A stretch of DNA of 20,698 nucleotides from JBOGEN01 sp050743265 (GTDB taxonomy: Bacteria; Actinomycetota; Actinomycetes; JBOGEN01): NCBI GenBank assembly GCA_050743265.1, contig JBOGEN010000001.1, forward strand, positions 1 through 20,698, read 5' to 3'. Below the pieces are notes generated by a model that had not been told where the DNA came from, searched no databases, and worked only from the letters and a program-made list of their open reading frames with translations. This document shows, piece after piece, positions 14,229 through 20,698 of the stretch. The position numbers and the translations under genes were made by a program. Positions within the stretch are counted from its first letter, which is position 1, and each line of letters opens with the position of its first letter.

Positions 14229-16601
14229 CCACCTGTCGGGTACCCGACCCTGCGCCGCAAGGTACGCCGGGACGTGGCCCTGCAGTGGCGTGCCTTCACC
14301 GTGGTGACCGGCACCGTGCTGCTGGGCGTCGCGCTCTTCGTCGCCTCGTTCGACACGGCGCGCAACCTGCAGGAGAGCTACGACAAGGTCTTCGCCGCGC
14401 AACACTTCGCCGACCTGTGGTCCACCGGCGGCGACACCGAGGTGTTCGCGGACGCGGCGAAGCAGGAGCCCGGGATCGCCGACGTCCGCATGCGTACCCA
14501 GGTCGACGTGCCGATGGCGGTCGGAGACCAGCGGCTCTCCGGACGGGTCGTGGGGTACCCCGTCACCGGCCAGCCTGCGGTCAACAGGGTCACGAAGCTG
14601 CGAGGGTCGTGGCTGTCCGGTCCGGACACCGCGCTCGTCGAGCACCACATGGCCGACCACCTGGGCGTGACGGTCGGCGACACCGTCACGGTGCAGGGCG
14701 TGTCTGGCCCGCGGACGCTGCAGATCGAGGGTGTCGTGTCCAGCTCGGAGTACCTCTGGCCGGCGCGCAGCCGCCAGCAGCCGCTGGCCAGCCCGGACGA
14801 CTTCGGCGTGCTGTTCGTCCCCGAGAACACCGCGCGTGCCGTGGCCGGACTCGACGCGCCCAACCAGGTCGTGGTGCAGCTCAAGGGCAACGCCCGCGCG
14901 TGGCCCGACCTGCAGGGCAGGCTGGCCGAGACGGCCGTGTTCTACGGGGCGACGGACGTGCTGACCCGGGACAAGCAGCCGTCCAACGCCGTCCTCGGCG
15001 CGGACACGGCGGGGTTCCGGGCGATGTCCCTCGTGTTCCCGCTGCTGTTCCTGACAGCCGCCGGGCTGGCGGCGTACGTGCTGCTGACCCGGCGTGTCGC
15101 GCGCGAGCGGCCGCTGATCGGCATGCTGCGCGCCGCCGGGGCCAGGCGGCGCACTGTCGCCCTGCACTACCTGGCGTTCGGAGTCGCAGCCGGCCTGTGC
15201 GGTGCCGTGGGTGGGGCGGTGGTCGGCGCCGTCGGCGCGCGAGTCCTGAGTGTGGTCTACGGCAACGCCGTGGACCTGCCCGAGTCGGCCAGGGTGCTCG
15301 CCCTGTTCCGTCCGGTGACGTTCGCGGCGGCCCTCGCGCTCGGCCCGCTCACCGGGATGCTCGCCGCGGCGGCGCCCGCGTTGGCGGCGTGTCGCGTCCC
15401 CCCGGGGGCGGCGATGCGGGGGATCGCGCCCGTGCCGGCCGGTCGCCACTCCTGGGCGGAACGGCTCGTCCCGCCGCTGCGCCGTCTTCCGGTCCGCTGG
15501 CGGATGGTGCTGCGGGGTGTCGGACGCAACCGGCGTCGGTCCGTGACGAGCGCGGCCGGGGTCGGCCTCGCCCTGCTTGTCGTCCTCACGTCCTGGACGT
15601 TTCTCGACACGACGATCGGGTTGCAGCGCACCCAGTTCGACCAGGTGACCCGCCAGGACGCCCAGGTGCTGCTCGCCGGGGACGCCGCGGAGGTCCTGCC
15701 GGCTCTGCGCGCCGCGCCCGGGGTGGCGGCCGTGGAACCGGTGATCGAGCGGCGGGCCGCTATCGTCCGTGGCTCCGAGGGGTACGGCACCGACCTGCGT
15801 GCGATGTCGGCGGGGACGACGCTGCACGGGTTCCGCACGCCGGCGGGGGAGGCCCGCGACCTTCCTGCGACCGGGCTGCTGCTGGGTCGTGCGATCGGGC
15901 AGCGCCTCGACCTGCGGGTCGGAGACGAGGTGCTGCTGCGCCTGCAGGGCGTCGACAGCGCGGTGCAGGCACCCGTGGCGGGGTTCGTCGAGGAGCCCTT
16001 CGGCACGTTCGCGTACGCCCGGACCAGCTGGCTGCGCGACACCGTCGGCGACCTGCCCGCGCAGACCGTGCTGCTGCGTCACGACCCGGGCGCCGACCCG
16101 GACGTGGTGCGACGTGCGGTCACCTCGCTCGACGGGGTGGTCGCGTACACGGACAGCGCCGCCGTCGAGCGGATCTGGGACGACCACACGCGCCCCTTCG
16201 TCGTCGTGGTTGCCGTCCTGCTCCTGTTCGGCGGGCTGCTCGCGTTCGGGATCCTCCTCGCGACGATGACGACCAACCTCGTGGAGCGGCGGCGCGAGCT
16301 CGCGGTGCTGCGCGTCGCGGGGGTCCGGAGCACGACGCTGGCACGGTTGGTCACCGGCGAGGGCGTGCTGGTCGCGCTGCTCGGCGTGGTCCCCGGACTG
16401 CTGCTCGGGGTGGTCAGCGTCGACCTGCTTCTGGGCTCCTACACGTCGGACATCCTCCGGCTCGACGCGGTCGTTCAGCCGCTCACACTCGTGCTCGCCA
16501 CGGGCGCGGTGCTCGCGGTGGCAATGCTCGCGCAGTGGCCCGGGCTGCGGGCGGTCCGACGGACGGACATCGCCGAGGTGCTTCGCGAGCGGGGCGACTG
16601 A
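14217..16601 (+). CDS. FtsX-like (MacB type) ABC transporter permease
   Basis: A 794-aa permease with two FtsX domains in one chain. One transmembrane helix at about 28-46 is followed by a large extracytoplasmic domain (about 47-262). The first FtsX core lies at about 268-395, with L-I-G-M-L-R-A-A-G. A further helix at about 443-463 precedes a second extracytoplasmic domain (about 465-650), and the second FtsX core (about 657-790) has R-R-R-E-L-A-V-L-R-V-A-G. This layout fits actinobacterial lipoprotein, peptide or drug exporters that work by mechanotransmission. Cargo is unknown, and no partner membrane-fusion protein is present. GTG 14217 is preferred to GTG 14214 because every repeat unit uses the same GTG-ACG-GAG start and AGAGG lies just upstream. 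Confidence 0.93.
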   Translation: MTEKPPVGYPTLRRKVRRDVALQWRAFTVVTGTVLLGVALFVASFDTARNLQESYDKVFAAQHFADLWSTGGDTEVFADAAKQEPGIADVRMRTQVDVPMAVGDQRLSGRVVGYPVTGQPAVNRVTKLRGSWLSGPDTALVEHHMADHLGVTVGDTVTVQGVSGPRTLQIEGVVSSSEYLWPARSRQQPLASPDDFGVLFVPENTARAVAGLDAPNQVVVQLKGNARAWPDLQGRLAETAVFYGATDVLTRDKQPSNAVLGADTAGFRAMSLVFPLLFLTAAGLAAYVLLTRRVARERPLIGMLRAAGARRRTVALHYLAFGVAAGLCGAVGGAVVGAVGARVLSVVYGNAVDLPESARVLALFRPVTFAAALALGPLTGMLAAAAPALAACRVPPGAAMRGIAPVPAGRHSWAERLVPPLRRLPVRWRMVLRGVGRNRRRSVTSAAGVGLALLVVLTSWTFLDTTIGLQRTQFDQVTRQDAQVLLAGDAAEVLPALRAAPGVAAVEPVIERRAAIVRGSEGYGTDLRAMSAGTTLHGFRTPAGEARDLPATGLLLGRAIGQRLDLRVGDEVLLRLQGVDSAVQAPVAGFVEEPFGTFAYARTSWLRDTVGDLPAQTVLLRHDPGADPDVVRRAVTSLDGVVAYTDSAAVERIWDDHTRPFVVVVAVLLLFGGLLAFGILLATMTTNLVERRRELAVLRVAGVRSTTLARLVTGEGVLVALLGVVPGLLLGVVSVDLLLGSYTSDILRLDAVVQPLTLVLATGAVLAVAMLAQWPGLRAVRRTDIAEVLRERGD

Positions 16602-16632
16602 CGTCCCTCCGGGGAGCTTCGCGCGCGGCTCA

Positions 16633-16660
16633 GCCCTGCTCATGGTGTGCTGAGCAGGGC
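16633..16660. terminator. Hairpin between convergent operons
   Basis: A perfect 10-bp inverted repeat, GCCCTGCTCA and TGAGCAGGGC, has an 8-base loop. It sits 31 bases after the permease stop and 53 bases before the end of the phosphatase gene, so it can serve both strands. There is no U-tract, as is common in actinobacteria. Confidence 0.7.
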
Positions 16661-16713
16661 ATAGCGCCCGCGAGGAACCGACGGGGAGGCGTGACCCGAC
16701 GAGTCCGCACTCG

Positions 16714-17340
16714 TCAGGTGGCGGGTGGCCTGGGCACCGGGCAGTTGTAGGAGAGGAGGGACGCGGTCTCGTCGCTCACGCGTACCTCGGTGACCGCTGT
16801 GCTGCGGACCTCGGGGAGCCCGCTCCGGTACGCGGCGAGGGTCGCGCCGAGCAGGTCGCAGAGCAGCAGGCGCATCAGCGTGCCGTGACCGACCAGGAGG
16901 ACGTTCCCGCCCGGGTGTGCCGCCGCAGCCTCGCGGACCGCGGCCCACGAGCGCGCCACGCCGGCGCGAGGTTCCTCGCCGCCGGGTAGGTGGTGGGCGA
17001 CCGGGTCGGACTGGAAGGCGGCGAACGCCTCGGGCCAGCGCGCTGCCATCTCCGCGTGGGTGAGGCCCTCGCCGTCGCCGAAGTCGAGCTCGCGGAGCCG
17101 GGCGTCGACGTGGACGCGGTGTCCGGTCGCGGCTGCGCTGGCCTCCGCAGTCTCCCGTGCACGCCTCAGGTCGGACGACCAGACCGCGTCGAGCCCGGCC
17201 ACGGCCGCCCAGGCGGCCAGCTCTCGCGCCTGCCGGTACCCGGTGGAGGTGAGCGTCACGTTGCTGCGCCCGGCGTACCGGTGCTCGGCGTGCCACACGG
17301 TCTCACCGTGTCGGACGAGGAACACCGTGGTCGTGGTCAC
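16714..17340 (-). CDS. Histidine phosphatase family protein (phosphoglycerate-mutase-like)
   Basis: A 208-aa branch-1 histidine phosphatase. The phosphohistidine motif is L-V-R10-H11-G12-E13, the second arginine is in S-S-D-L-R-R-A-R-E-T-A (about R60), the acid residue is E84 in L-R-E-L-D-F-G-D, and the second histidine is H152 in L-L-V-G-H-G. The family includes cofactor-dependent phosphoglycerate mutases, CobC and broad phosphatases. The lack of mutase-specific inserts favours a phosphatase; substrate unknown. GTG 17340 overlaps the stop of the 468-aa gene as GTGA, so the two are translationally coupled. An open frame extends upstream to 17478, but that part is the antisense-free overlap with the upstream gene and has no family match. 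Confidence 0.92.
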   Translation of the reverse strand: MTTTTVFLVRHGETVWHAEHRYAGRSNVTLTSTGYRQARELAAWAAVAGLDAVWSSDLRRARETAEASAAATGHRVHVDARLRELDFGDGEGLTHAEMAARWPEAFAAFQSDPVAHHLPGGEEPRAGVARSWAAVREAAAAHPGGNVLLVGHGTLMRLLLCDLLGATLAAYRSGLPEVRSTAVTEVRVSDETASLLSYNCPVPRPPAT

Positions 17341-18743
17341 AGCAGCCCGTCGAGCAGCGCGTTGGCCTGGTCGCGCGGGTCGGTGGCGGCGGCGGGACGG
17401 CGCCACCAGTGGCCCCGGGACTGAGCCATCTGCCGCAGCTCCTCCTCGATCCGCCGCACCAGCCACTCCCGGACACACCCGTGGGACGTGCGGAACGTCG
17501 TCGCGGCGGTGAGCCAGCCGGGCGACGGCCCGTCCGGTGCGTGCCCGTGCAACAGCAGCACGGCGATACGGGCCAGGTCGTCCATGGCCGGACCGTCCGG
17601 CTGGTCGTGGGCGGACACCCGTGCGTAGGCCGCGGGCAGGTCCCAGCCCGAGACGGCAAGGTGGCTGGTGAGCACGGCCTGGGGATACGCACGCACGTTC
17701 CCGAGCGCGCGTGCCGGCATCACCTCCTGCAGCGGTGCCGTGCTCGTACCGAGCAGCATGTCGTACGCCCCGACCAAACGGTCGTGCGCCGGCCCGCTGA
17801 CGCCGAGGTCGGGCCGCCAGGTCCGCTCCCGTGCCTGCACACCGCGGACGAGGTCACGGACGTCGTGGGACGCCGGCAGCGGCGCGGACGCCGGCACCTC
17901 GGCCAACGCGTCGCAGAGCGCGACGACACGGGACCGTGGTGGTGTCGCGACGCCGACCGTCCGGAGGGCTTCGAGCACCACGTCCGGGTCGGGCGGCGGC
18001 CCGCTGTCGTACCCCGGAAACCACGAGCCGAGGACGAGCGTGTCGATCACGCAGCCCGCCGGACCGTCACCCGCCGCGGCGCGCAGCGCGCGCTCGTGCT
18101 CGAGCCAGCGCGCCACCTCGGCCGAGACGGCCGGCCGGCGGTCGGACGTGAGCCCCAGCGCCGTGAGCACCGACCAGCTCTCCGGGTCACGGGGGCTCGC
18201 GGGGGAGGTACCGGCGTGCGCTCCTTGTGAGGCTTCCCTCTGCCAGTGCAGGCTCGCGCCGGAGGCGACCCGGACGTCGGTCGCCCGGAGCACCCCGCGG
18301 GCCTGCTCGTCCGGGGATCTGCCGCGTCGACGGGCCGAGGTCCACCGAACACCGGCACCGGACGGACCCTGCTCGCCGTTGTGGTCACCGGCGTGGACCT
18401 CCTCGTGGGCGGGCCACTCGTGGTCGCGGTCCCGGACGAGGGTGGCGAACCACTGTCCCGCGCCCGCGTCGGGGTGCGCGCCGAGGGTCAGGGCCACCCA
18501 CTCACTCTCCACCAGCTCACCGAGCATGGGGAGGGGGACGTCGGCGCCGACGTACCGCAGCGCCTGTCGGATGACCGAGGGCGGCGGTGGGGGCAGCGGG
18601 AGGTCCGTCCCGGGTAGCCACCACCCGTACGTCACCGTGTCGAGCACGCACTCGGCGCGCCGGTCTGCGATCGTCCGTCGAACCGCGGCCTCGGCTGCCA
18701 TCCGCCGGCGAAGCGGGCCGAGGCTCGCCGCTCCGCTGCTCAT
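17337..18743 (-). CDS. Unknown 468-aa protein with an internal duplicated module
   Basis: I do not recognise this family. The protein is soluble, tryptophan rich (17 or so Trp) and has no signal peptide. Two copies of one module are visible, at residues 32-66 and 231-264. Both share C-V-[LI]-D-T-x3-G-x-W-[LF]-P-G-x-D, then a proline run, then V-[IL]-x-x-A-L-R-x-V-G. The region between (about 112-185) is low in predicted order and rich in R, S and G; the C-terminal 150 residues are helical. ATG 18743 has no clear Shine-Dalgarno; ATG 18701 (residue 15) is an alternative. The stop overlaps the phosphatase GTG by 4 bases, so the two products probably work together. The repeated amino-acid pattern confirms this strand is coding. 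Confidence 0.78.
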   Translation of the reverse strand: MSSGAASLGPLRRRMAAEAAVRRTIADRRAECVLDTVTYGWWLPGTDLPLPPPPPSVIRQALRYVGADVPLPMLGELVESEWVALTLGAHPDAGAGQWFATLVRDRDHEWPAHEEVHAGDHNGEQGPSGAGVRWTSARRRGRSPDEQARGVLRATDVRVASGASLHWQREASQGAHAGTSPASPRDPESWSVLTALGLTSDRRPAVSAEVARWLEHERALRAAAGDGPAGCVIDTLVLGSWFPGYDSGPPPDPDVVLEALRTVGVATPPRSRVVALCDALAEVPASAPLPASHDVRDLVRGVQARERTWRPDLGVSGPAHDRLVGAYDMLLGTSTAPLQEVMPARALGNVRAYPQAVLTSHLAVSGWDLPAAYARVSAHDQPDGPAMDDLARIAVLLLHGHAPDGPSPGWLTAATTFRTSHGCVREWLVRRIEEELRQMAQSRGHWWRRPAAATDPRDQANALLDGLL

Positions 18744-18904
18744 CGGCGGGTGGCTCGCGCGGCCGCGCCCCTGCCGGTGACGCGTGGCGTCCGACGTCCT
18801 GGCGGCACCCAGTGGGGTCGGCGCACGTCCAGCCTCCAGAGTCGATGGCGTGCGACCGGATGGTAGCGACGGGCCGCGGTATCCCCAGCAACGGTGTCGC
18901 CGTC

Positions 18905-18949
18905 TGCGGTGAACCGCACGGGGGCGGGGCCGCGAACGCCCGGGCGGTT
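18905..18949 (-). terminator. Hairpin region after the zinc-ribbon gene
   Basis: AACCGC (18912-18917) and GCGGTT (18944-18949) pair, with a further 4 bp after one mismatch and a 16-base loop. TGCGG (18905-18909) can instead pair with CCGCA (18914-18918), so two folds exclude each other. The larger stem starts 11 bases after the zinc-ribbon stop on the minus strand, suiting a terminator, or an attenuator ahead of the 468-aa gene. Confidence 0.4.
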
Positions 18950-18960
18950 ACGCAGGGTGT

Positions 18961-19194
18961 TCAGCGGTCAGGCGGCGCCTCGTGCGCGTGCGGCTCACCG
19001 TCGTCGGGCACGTCCGGCACGATCACGAAGCGGTCGCGGGGCCCGAGCACGACGTCGGCCGTCGGGGAGAACCACTCCACCCGTCCGTCCGCGCGGATGA
19101 CCTTCATCCGGAGCCGGGGGCCCTGCTTCACGCAGGCGTGCGTGAGGTAGTCGAAGGGCTCGAGGTCCTGGCCGCAGGTCTCGCACCGGATCAT
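18961..19194 (-). CDS. Small zinc-ribbon-like protein, 77 aa
   Basis: A short protein with an N-terminal C4-x-x-C7 and H19-x-C21 set (M-I-R-C-E-T-C-G, then L-T-H-A-C), a plausible zinc site. A beta-rich body follows (V-I-R-A-D-G-R-V-E-W-F, then R-F-V-I-V-P-D-V), and the tail is acidic and histidine containing. I cannot name the family. ATG 19194 is strongly supported by GGAGGTG 6 bases upstream; the same frame is open far upstream but reads as low-complexity antisense of the FG-GAP gene. It lies 217 bases before the 468-aa gene on the same strand. It is divergent from the FG-GAP gene across 193 bases that hold a short CTCCG-N5-CGGAG dyad (19260-19274). Confidence 0.75.
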   Translation of the reverse strand: MIRCETCGQDLEPFDYLTHACVKQGPRLRMKVIRADGRVEWFSPTADVVLGPRDRFVIVPDVPDDGEPHAHEAPPDR

Positions 19195-19387
19195 CACGCA
19201 CCTCCACGCACCACCAGGCCGGTCACTCCATGACACCAGCCGACGTGGCCGCCGCGAGGCTCCGACCAGCGGAGTTTCGGCAACGCTCGCCCGGGGCGCC
19301 CCCGTGGACGTACGGTGCGAGCTCAGGTCCACCCCGGCACGCCGAGCGGACGTGGGCGGCTGGGTGACACCGATCTCTGGGGGCCTC

Positions 19388-20698
19388 GTGGCACCACGCC
19401 GGGCCAGCGCGGCTGGTCTCGTCGTGCCCGGGCTCGTCCTCGGGCTCCTGGTCGGCGCGTCGCCAGGGTACGCGGCCCCAGGGGACGGGACGCGCTCGGG
19501 CTGTTCCGCCCGGGCCGGCCTGCTCGGCAGCGTGGACGGCGACCTCGTCGCGGACGTCGTGGTGGGGCTCCCGCACCGGCACGCCGAGGCCGGGTTGCTC
19601 GACGTCCGTGCCAGCCGGGCCGGCGACCAGAGGCTCACCGGATCCGAGCTCGACCTCGGCGCCCCCACCGCCGGTGACGCACTGGGGGCGGCGGTCGCCG
19701 TCGGTGACGTCGACGGCGACGGGTGCGCCGACGTCCTGGCGGGGTCGCCCGGGTACGGCCGGCGGGGGGCCCTGCACGTCGCGTTCGGCTCCCCGGACGG
19801 CGTGGCGACGGACGGCGTGGTGTCGCTCCCGTACGACGGCGTGGCGGGGGACAGGTTCGGCGCGACCGTGGCGCTGTCCCGCCGGGGCACGGGCAGACCA
19901 GGCGAGGCCGGAGCGGTCGTGCACGACCTGTGGGTCGGCGCCCCGGGCTGGGACGACGGGCGCACCAGGGATGCCGGCGCGGTCGCGCACTACGTCCTGC
20001 GGCCCGGCGGGGAGCCGCGTCTGCGCGTGGTCTCGGCGACGCTGGTCACGCAGGGCACGCCCCGGGTCCCCGGCTTCTCCGAGGTCGACGACCGGTTCGG
20101 TGAGGTGCTCGCCGCAGGGCCCGGCGGTGTCGTCGTCGGCCAGCCGCACGAGAATGTCGGGCCGCGGGTGGACGCGGGCACCGCCACCTGGCTGGCGTAC
20201 GACACGGCCTCGGGTGACCTCACCGCCCGCAGCCGCAGCCTCGACACCCCGGGCGTGCCCGGGCTCGCGCACCGGGGTGACCGGATGGGTGCCGCCGTGG
20301 CCGTGGGCCCGCAGGGCCGCGCGATGGTCGGGGTGCCCGGGCGCGAGGTCGATCGCGTGCACAACGCCGGGGCCGTCGCCCGCTTCGACCCGACCGGCGG
20401 CTGGCGGCCGGGCACGGCCTCTCTGGTCACCCAGGCCATGCCGGGCATCCCCGGCAGGGTCGAGCGGGGCGACAGGTTCGGCTCCGCGGTCGTGCTCGGT
20501 CGCGGGCTTCGCTGCCGCGGATGGGTGGAGGCGGCTGTCGGCGCCCCGGGCGAGGACGTCCACCGCCGGAAAGACGCCGGGTCCGTGACCGTCATGCCGT
20601 TCCGGCCTGACGGCAACATGGCCTGCACCGCGACCTGGCGTACGCAGGGCGACGGCCTGGCGGGCCAGGTGGCGCGCGGCGACGCGGCGGGCGCGTCC
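19388..20698 (+). CDS. Secreted FG-GAP / integrin-alpha-like beta-propeller protein, cut by the window edge
   Basis: The frame is open from GTG 19388 to the last base (437 codons) with no stop, so the C-terminus lies outside. Residues 1-31 form a Sec-type signal peptide: R4-R5, a hydrophobic A-G-L-V-V-P-G-L-V-L-G-L-L-V-G, then A-A. At least six FG-GAP repeats follow. The calcium-loop motif D107-V-D-G-D-G-C-A-D is complete in the second, and G-D-R-F-G or G-D-R-M-G with V-G-A-P-G or V-G-V-P-G recur in later ones. Such repeats fold as a seven-bladed propeller for surface binding, or belong to secreted lipases and adhesins; the missing end prevents a closer call. GTG 19388 has TGGGGG nearby; GTG 19364 is an in-frame alternative. 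Confidence 0.85.
   Translation, partial: MAPRRASAAGLVVPGLVLGLLVGASPGYAAPGDGTRSGCSARAGLLGSVDGDLVADVVVGLPHRHAEAGLLDVRASRAGDQRLTGSELDLGAPTAGDALGAAVAVGDVDGDGCADVLAGSPGYGRRGALHVAFGSPDGVATDGVVSLPYDGVAGDRFGATVALSRRGTGRPGEAGAVVHDLWVGAPGWDDGRTRDAGAVAHYVLRPGGEPRLRVVSATLVTQGTPRVPGFSEVDDRFGEVLAAGPGGVVVGQPHENVGPRVDAGTATWLAYDTASGDLTARSRSLDTPGVPGLAHRGDRMGAAVAVGPQGRAMVGVPGREVDRVHNAGAVARFDPTGGWRPGTASLVTQAMPGIPGRVERGDRFGSAVVLGRGLRCRGWVEAAVGAPGEDVHRRKDAGSVTVMPFRPDGNMACTATWRTQGDGLAGQVARGDAAGAS

Noticed and set aside
13068..16643. An open minus-strand frame of 1191 codons opposite the tetR-ABC operon
   Set aside because: It is antisense to three well-recognised genes, reads as low-complexity R/G/H/E/Q-rich sequence and has no family features. 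Long antisense frames are usual in DNA of this GC content.
17668..18780. A 370-codon plus-strand frame opposite the 468-aa gene
   Set aside because: The minus strand shows a conserved internal protein repeat and a GTGA overlap with a recognised gene, whereas this frame is Ser/Arg/Pro-rich with no features.
19223..20563. A 446-codon minus-strand frame with periodic repeats
   Set aside because: The periodicity is the mirror of the FG-GAP repeats. The plus strand has a signal peptide and the D-x-D-x-D loop.
1..20698. CRISPR arrays, tRNA or rRNA genes, transposases, phage genes, toxin-antitoxin pairs
   Set aside because: Looked for and not seen: no regularly spaced repeats, no RNA gene signatures and no mobile-element protein motifs.

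Overview
This window is a chromosomal segment from a very GC-rich (roughly 73% by eye) Gram-positive actinobacterium. The evidence is the codon usage (third positions almost all G or C, many GTG starts), the two F420-type luciferase-like oxidoreductases, the Rv2578c-type radical SAM protein with a mycobacterial-style LexA box, and the PilZ, HIT and DUF899 gene set. A Cellulomonas-like member of the Micrococcales is my best guess, but that is inference. I see no rRNA, tRNA, CRISPR, insertion sequence or prophage. Most of the window is ordinary housekeeping and accessory gene content.

Left part (1-5.6 kb): a small unknown gene on the minus strand is divergent from an Lrp/AsnC regulator. The regulator is followed by an ornithine aminotransferase gene (rocD) and an MFS transporter 8 bases behind it, a likely amino-acid catabolism unit. 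A minus-strand VOC-protein/acylphosphatase pair converges on the transporter, and the two stop codons share one CTAG. Divergent from the VOC gene is a membrane-bound ferritin-like/VIT1 fusion, probably an iron exporter or detoxifier.

Middle (5.6-12.7 kb): a minus-strand run reads radical SAM protein, YbaK-like deacylase, LLM oxidoreductase, with a LexA (SOS) box just upstream of the first gene. Across the divergent gap are the decayed start of a DUF899 gene and, directly behind it, an intact DUF899 gene. A HIT-family hydrolase and a hemolysin III/PAQR-type membrane protein follow on the plus strand. A second LLM oxidoreductase and a PilZ protein lie on the minus strand.

Right part (12.8-20.7 kb): a compact plus-strand operon holds a TetR regulator, an ABC ATPase and a large FtsX-like permease. 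The ATPase start overlaps the tetR stop by 4 bases. The ATPase-permease junction carries four tandem 14-bp units, of which three form overlapping 5-codon mini-ORFs (M-T-E-x-W-stop) linked through GTGA stop/start overlaps. This is the most unusual structure in the window. A hairpin separates this operon from a minus-strand group: a histidine phosphatase, a 468-aa protein of unknown family with an internal duplication, and a 77-aa zinc-ribbon-like protein. Divergent from that group, a secreted FG-GAP (integrin-alpha-like beta-propeller) protein starts at 19388 and runs off the right edge.
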